The position numbers and the translations under genes are program-made. A DNA stretch of 64,000 nucleotides from Thalassobellus sediminis. GTDB lineage: Bacteria; Bacteroidota; Bacteroidia; Flavobacteriales; Flavobacteriaceae. Within the stretch, counting starts at the first letter, position 1, and every line of letters begins with the position of its first letter. Positions 62,131 through 64,000 of this stretch are shown here, one piece after another. A model generated the notes under the pieces. The model did not search any database and was not told the DNA's origin. It worked only from the letters and a program-made list of their open reading frames with translations. Location: assembly GCF_044386045.1 (NCBI RefSeq), contig NZ_JBISCD010000040.1:868001-932000 (forward strand). The letters run 5' to 3'.

Positions 62131-62142
62131 GCAACCGGTTGC
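62131..62142. promoter_or_regulatory. Predicted LacI-type operator of the GH35-like gene
   Basis: GCAACCGGTTGC is a perfect palindrome, extended as AAGCAACCGGTTGCGT, 125 bases before the start codon. It marks the right edge of the xylan regulon. Confidence 0.7.
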
Positions 62143-62236
62143 GTTAAATGTTTTATCTATTAAGTATATAGTCTATATTATAATTGCATTAAAATAAAAA
62201 TTTGTTTTTAGATAAAGTCAGAACTTTTGCCTATGT

Positions 62237-62587
62237 TTATCCAATATGTTGTTTAGCTGCTTCTACTACTTTTTTAGAATTTCCAATAAAAATAACATCA
62301 TCAATTATTATAACTGGACGACTTAAAAAAGTATAATGTTCTAAAATGTAATGTTTAAAGTCACGTTCTGTAAGTTCTTGGTTTTTTAAATCCATTTCTT
62401 TGTAAAGTTTAGAACGTTTACTAAAAAGAGCTTCGTAACTACCAGCAAGACTTTGCATGTGTTCTAGTTGTTTAACGGTAATGCTTTCCGTTTTAATGTC
62501 TTGAAGAATAAAATCAGAAGAAAGATTTAATTCCTTTAGAATTCGAATACAGGTGCTACAAGTTTTTAGGTAATATACTTTTTTCAT
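62237..62587 (-). CDS. ArsC/Spx-family thioredoxin-fold protein
   Basis: This 116-residue protein starts MKKVYYLKTCSTCIRIL with a CxxC in the position of the ArsC/Spx active site. It then has the family's helical insert and ends in LSRPVIIIDDVIFIGNSKKVVEA, which matches the conserved SRP(V/I) and G..K segment. Members include arsenate reductases, Spx regulators and reductases of unknown substrate, and no ars genes are nearby, so a specific activity is not claimed. The ATG at 62587 is chosen because upstream codons would add 32 residues unrelated to the fold. Confidence 0.85.
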   Translation of the reverse strand: MKKVYYLKTCSTCIRILKELNLSSDFILQDIKTESITVKQLEHMQSLAGSYEALFSKRSKLYKEMDLKNQELTERDFKHYILEHYTFLSRPVIIIDDVIFIGNSKKVVEAAKQHIG

Positions 62588-62677
62588 GTGTTTATTTCTT
62601 AATGACTTAATAAAAATTTTATGCAAAATAAAAGGAATTATAGCATTTAAAAGTATATTTATCGAAAAAATAAAGAC

Positions 62678-63142
62678 ATGCAATTTACTTTTGACGTATT
62701 ATCTAACATTCGCGTTTTTTCAAAGAAATATCTTGAAAACAATTCTTTAGAAGATTTAAATAAAATTCCTGAAGGGTTTAATAATAATATGATTTGGAAT
62801 ATTGGACATATAGTGGTTACTCAACAATTATTAGCCTATAAATTATCTGGTTTGCCAATGGCAGCAAGTGATAATTTAATTAATAAATATAGAAAAGATA
62901 GTAAGCCAGAAGGCTTTGTTTCTCAAGAAGAAGTTGATGAAATTAAAGACTTGTTATTTTCTTCTGTTGAAAAATTAGAAGTCGATTATAAAAATGGCGC
63001 TTTTAAAAATTACCAAGAGTATACAGTTTCTACAACAGGTAATACATTAAAAAACATTGATGATGCATTACAATTTATATTGTTTCATGAAGGGATGCAC
63101 CTTGGTTATATTTTAGCTTTAGTAAGAGCTGTTAAAAACTAA
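62678..63142 (+). CDS. DinB-like family protein
   Basis: This 154-residue protein is a four-helix bundle of the DinB/DfsB type. It has the family's histidines in WNIGHIVVTQQLL (about residue 47) and LFHEGMHLGYI (about 134 and 138), which usually coordinate a divalent metal. Members include thiol-dependent transferases and proteins of unknown function; no substrate can be named. The gene diverges from the ArsC/Spx-like gene, and its 3' end overlaps the convergent DUF4163/DUF3298 gene by 24 bases. Confidence 0.85.
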   Translation: MQFTFDVLSNIRVFSKKYLENNSLEDLNKIPEGFNNNMIWNIGHIVVTQQLLAYKLSGLPMAASDNLINKYRKDSKPEGFVSQEEVDEIKDLLFSSVEKLEVDYKNGAFKNYQEYTVSTTGNTLKNIDDALQFILFHEGMHLGYILALVRAVKN

Positions 63143-63835
63143 AAAATTACTTACTTTTTCAAAAGGGATTGTAAATTCTATAATCCCTGATGAGTAAGGC
63201 GCAATTTCATAGGTGTTGTAAAGCAAAACAATTCCTTCTTCATTGTAGGCTATATTTGTAGGTAATTGAAAGCTTTTAGAATCGAAAAGTACATCGTTAT
63301 CTTTTATTGCTTCATCAAAATATGTTTTTGCTATTTCTTTAAAAGCAACAATATTTTTTAATAAATCTTTATTGTGAATTAAATTACCTGTTTCACTATT
63401 AAAATTTAAAAAAGAGATGTTTAAATTACCATGAACACCGCCTGTATTTATGTAAGACGTTATTACTATGCTCATAATTTCAGGCGATTGGTATAATATT
63501 TCTCCATCTATTTGTGCTTCCCATATTTGTTTGCTTTCAGAGAAATTAGTTTTAAATGATTGATATTCTTTATTGAAATTTGTAATACTTTCTTCAATAG
63601 AAATATGCGGTACACTATCTGATTCTCCTATATATAAAGCCGCTACAACTGTTTTGTTTATTTCAGAATTTATTTGATTTATGATGGTTTCATTTCCATA
63701 AGCTTTTGGAATATTGACAATAACAACATCATTGTTATCTGTTGATATTGTAGTCTCTGAAAATGTCGTTTTTATGTCTTCGTTACAGTTTAACAAAAAG
63801 AAGAAACAACAAAAAATGATATATTTATTAATCAT
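63119..63835 (-). CDS. DUF4163/DUF3298 (RsiV-like) lipoprotein
   Basis: This 238-residue lipoprotein has the lipobox FLLNC near residue 17. An N-terminal DUF4163 region and a C-terminal DUF3298 region contain the signature SYINTGGVHGNLNISFLNFN (about 132-151), followed by YNTYEIAPYSSG near the end. The same domain in RsiV anti-sigma factors binds lysozyme. This protein has no membrane-spanning or sigma-binding part, so it may bind a glycan or muramidase at the envelope, which is inference. It overlaps the convergent DinB-like gene by 24 bases. Confidence 0.85.
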   Translation of the reverse strand: MINKYIIFCCFFFLLNCNEDIKTTFSETTISTDNNDVVIVNIPKAYGNETIINQINSEINKTVVAALYIGESDSVPHISIEESITNFNKEYQSFKTNFSESKQIWEAQIDGEILYQSPEIMSIVITSYINTGGVHGNLNISFLNFNSETGNLIHNKDLLKNIVAFKEIAKTYFDEAIKDNDVLFDSKSFQLPTNIAYNEEGIVLLYNTYEIAPYSSGIIEFTIPFEKVSNFLVFNSSY

Positions 63836-64000
63836 AGCTAATTTTATAAACTAAGATTAAAGGTAATTATTGCATTTGATTGCACCGAATTAATTAAGAA
63901 TTTGTTAAAATTTATTGTTTAAGAAAAAGAAAGAATAATGTATGAAAGTAGAAATATTTAAATAATAAATGGGTGCTAATCTAAATAATAGATGTAGCCA
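63836..64000. other. Gene-free right end of window
   Basis: These last 165 AT-rich bases show no ORF, RNA or palindrome that can be supported. Confidence 0.4.

Noticed and set aside
62588..62683. Upstream extension of the ArsC/Spx-like protein
   Set aside because: The 32 extra residues do not match the fold, and they overlap the divergent DinB-like start region.
1..64000. CRISPR arrays, insertion sequences, prophage or integrase genes
   Set aside because: No regularly spaced repeats and no transposase, integrase or phage motifs were seen in any translated frame.

Overview
This is an AT-rich chromosomal segment of a member of the Bacteroidota, most likely a marine or algae-associated Flavobacteriaceae. 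Support comes from a SusC/SusD pair, a type IX secretion (T9SS) sorting domain on a peptidase, many lipoproteins with short lipoboxes, and flavobacterial promoters (TAnnTTTG at -7, TTG about 19 bases upstream) in front of several genes. No rRNA, CRISPR array, integrase or insertion sequence was seen.

Positions 1-24.5 kb are mostly housekeeping and metal or sulfur genes: a truncated FadL/OmpP1-type porin; a three-gene sulfide:quinone reductase - TusE/DsrC - DsrE2 operon; a TPR gene preceded by an attenuator-like leader; a TerB-like gene; mfd; a TlpA-like thioredoxin; yraN; a metal-uptake operon (DtxR/MntR-family regulator, membrane-anchored DtxR-FeoA protein, FeoB split into two genes); a TonB-dependent receptor; a conventional feoA-feoB operon ending in a 45-residue Cys-rich membrane protein; an SCO protein; an M1 peptidase; rseP; and tRNA-Asn(GTT).

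Positions 24.9-62 kb are one large xylan (probably glucuronoxylan) utilisation locus. It holds a LacI-type regulator, two GH43, GH3, an SGNH/sialate O-acetylesterase-type esterase, GH67, two GH115, two GH10, a GPH-family transporter, SusC/SusD, two large FG-GAP/ASPIC lipoproteins and a GH35-like/DUF5597 enzyme. The inferred flow is: surface GH10 enzymes and SusCD cut and import xylan fragments; the esterase, GH115 and GH67 remove acetyl and (methyl)glucuronosyl groups in the periplasm; GH3 and GH43 enzymes and the transporter finish degradation to xylose. A palindrome close to ACGCAAYCGRTTGCGT recurs before the susC, GH115, GH35-like and GH3/GH67 promoter regions and inside the 5' end of one GH43 gene, so the LacI-type protein is the likely locus-wide repressor.

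Inside the locus, between susC and the second GH115, sits an unrelated-looking cassette: NodU-type carbamoyltransferase, 49-residue DUF5989 protein, SxtJ-like membrane protein and a convergent membrane-anchored SGNH-TPR protein. Its substrate is unknown and its placement in a xylan locus is the most unusual gene-content feature. The window ends with an ArsC/Spx-like protein, a DinB-family protein and a DUF4163/DUF3298 lipoprotein.
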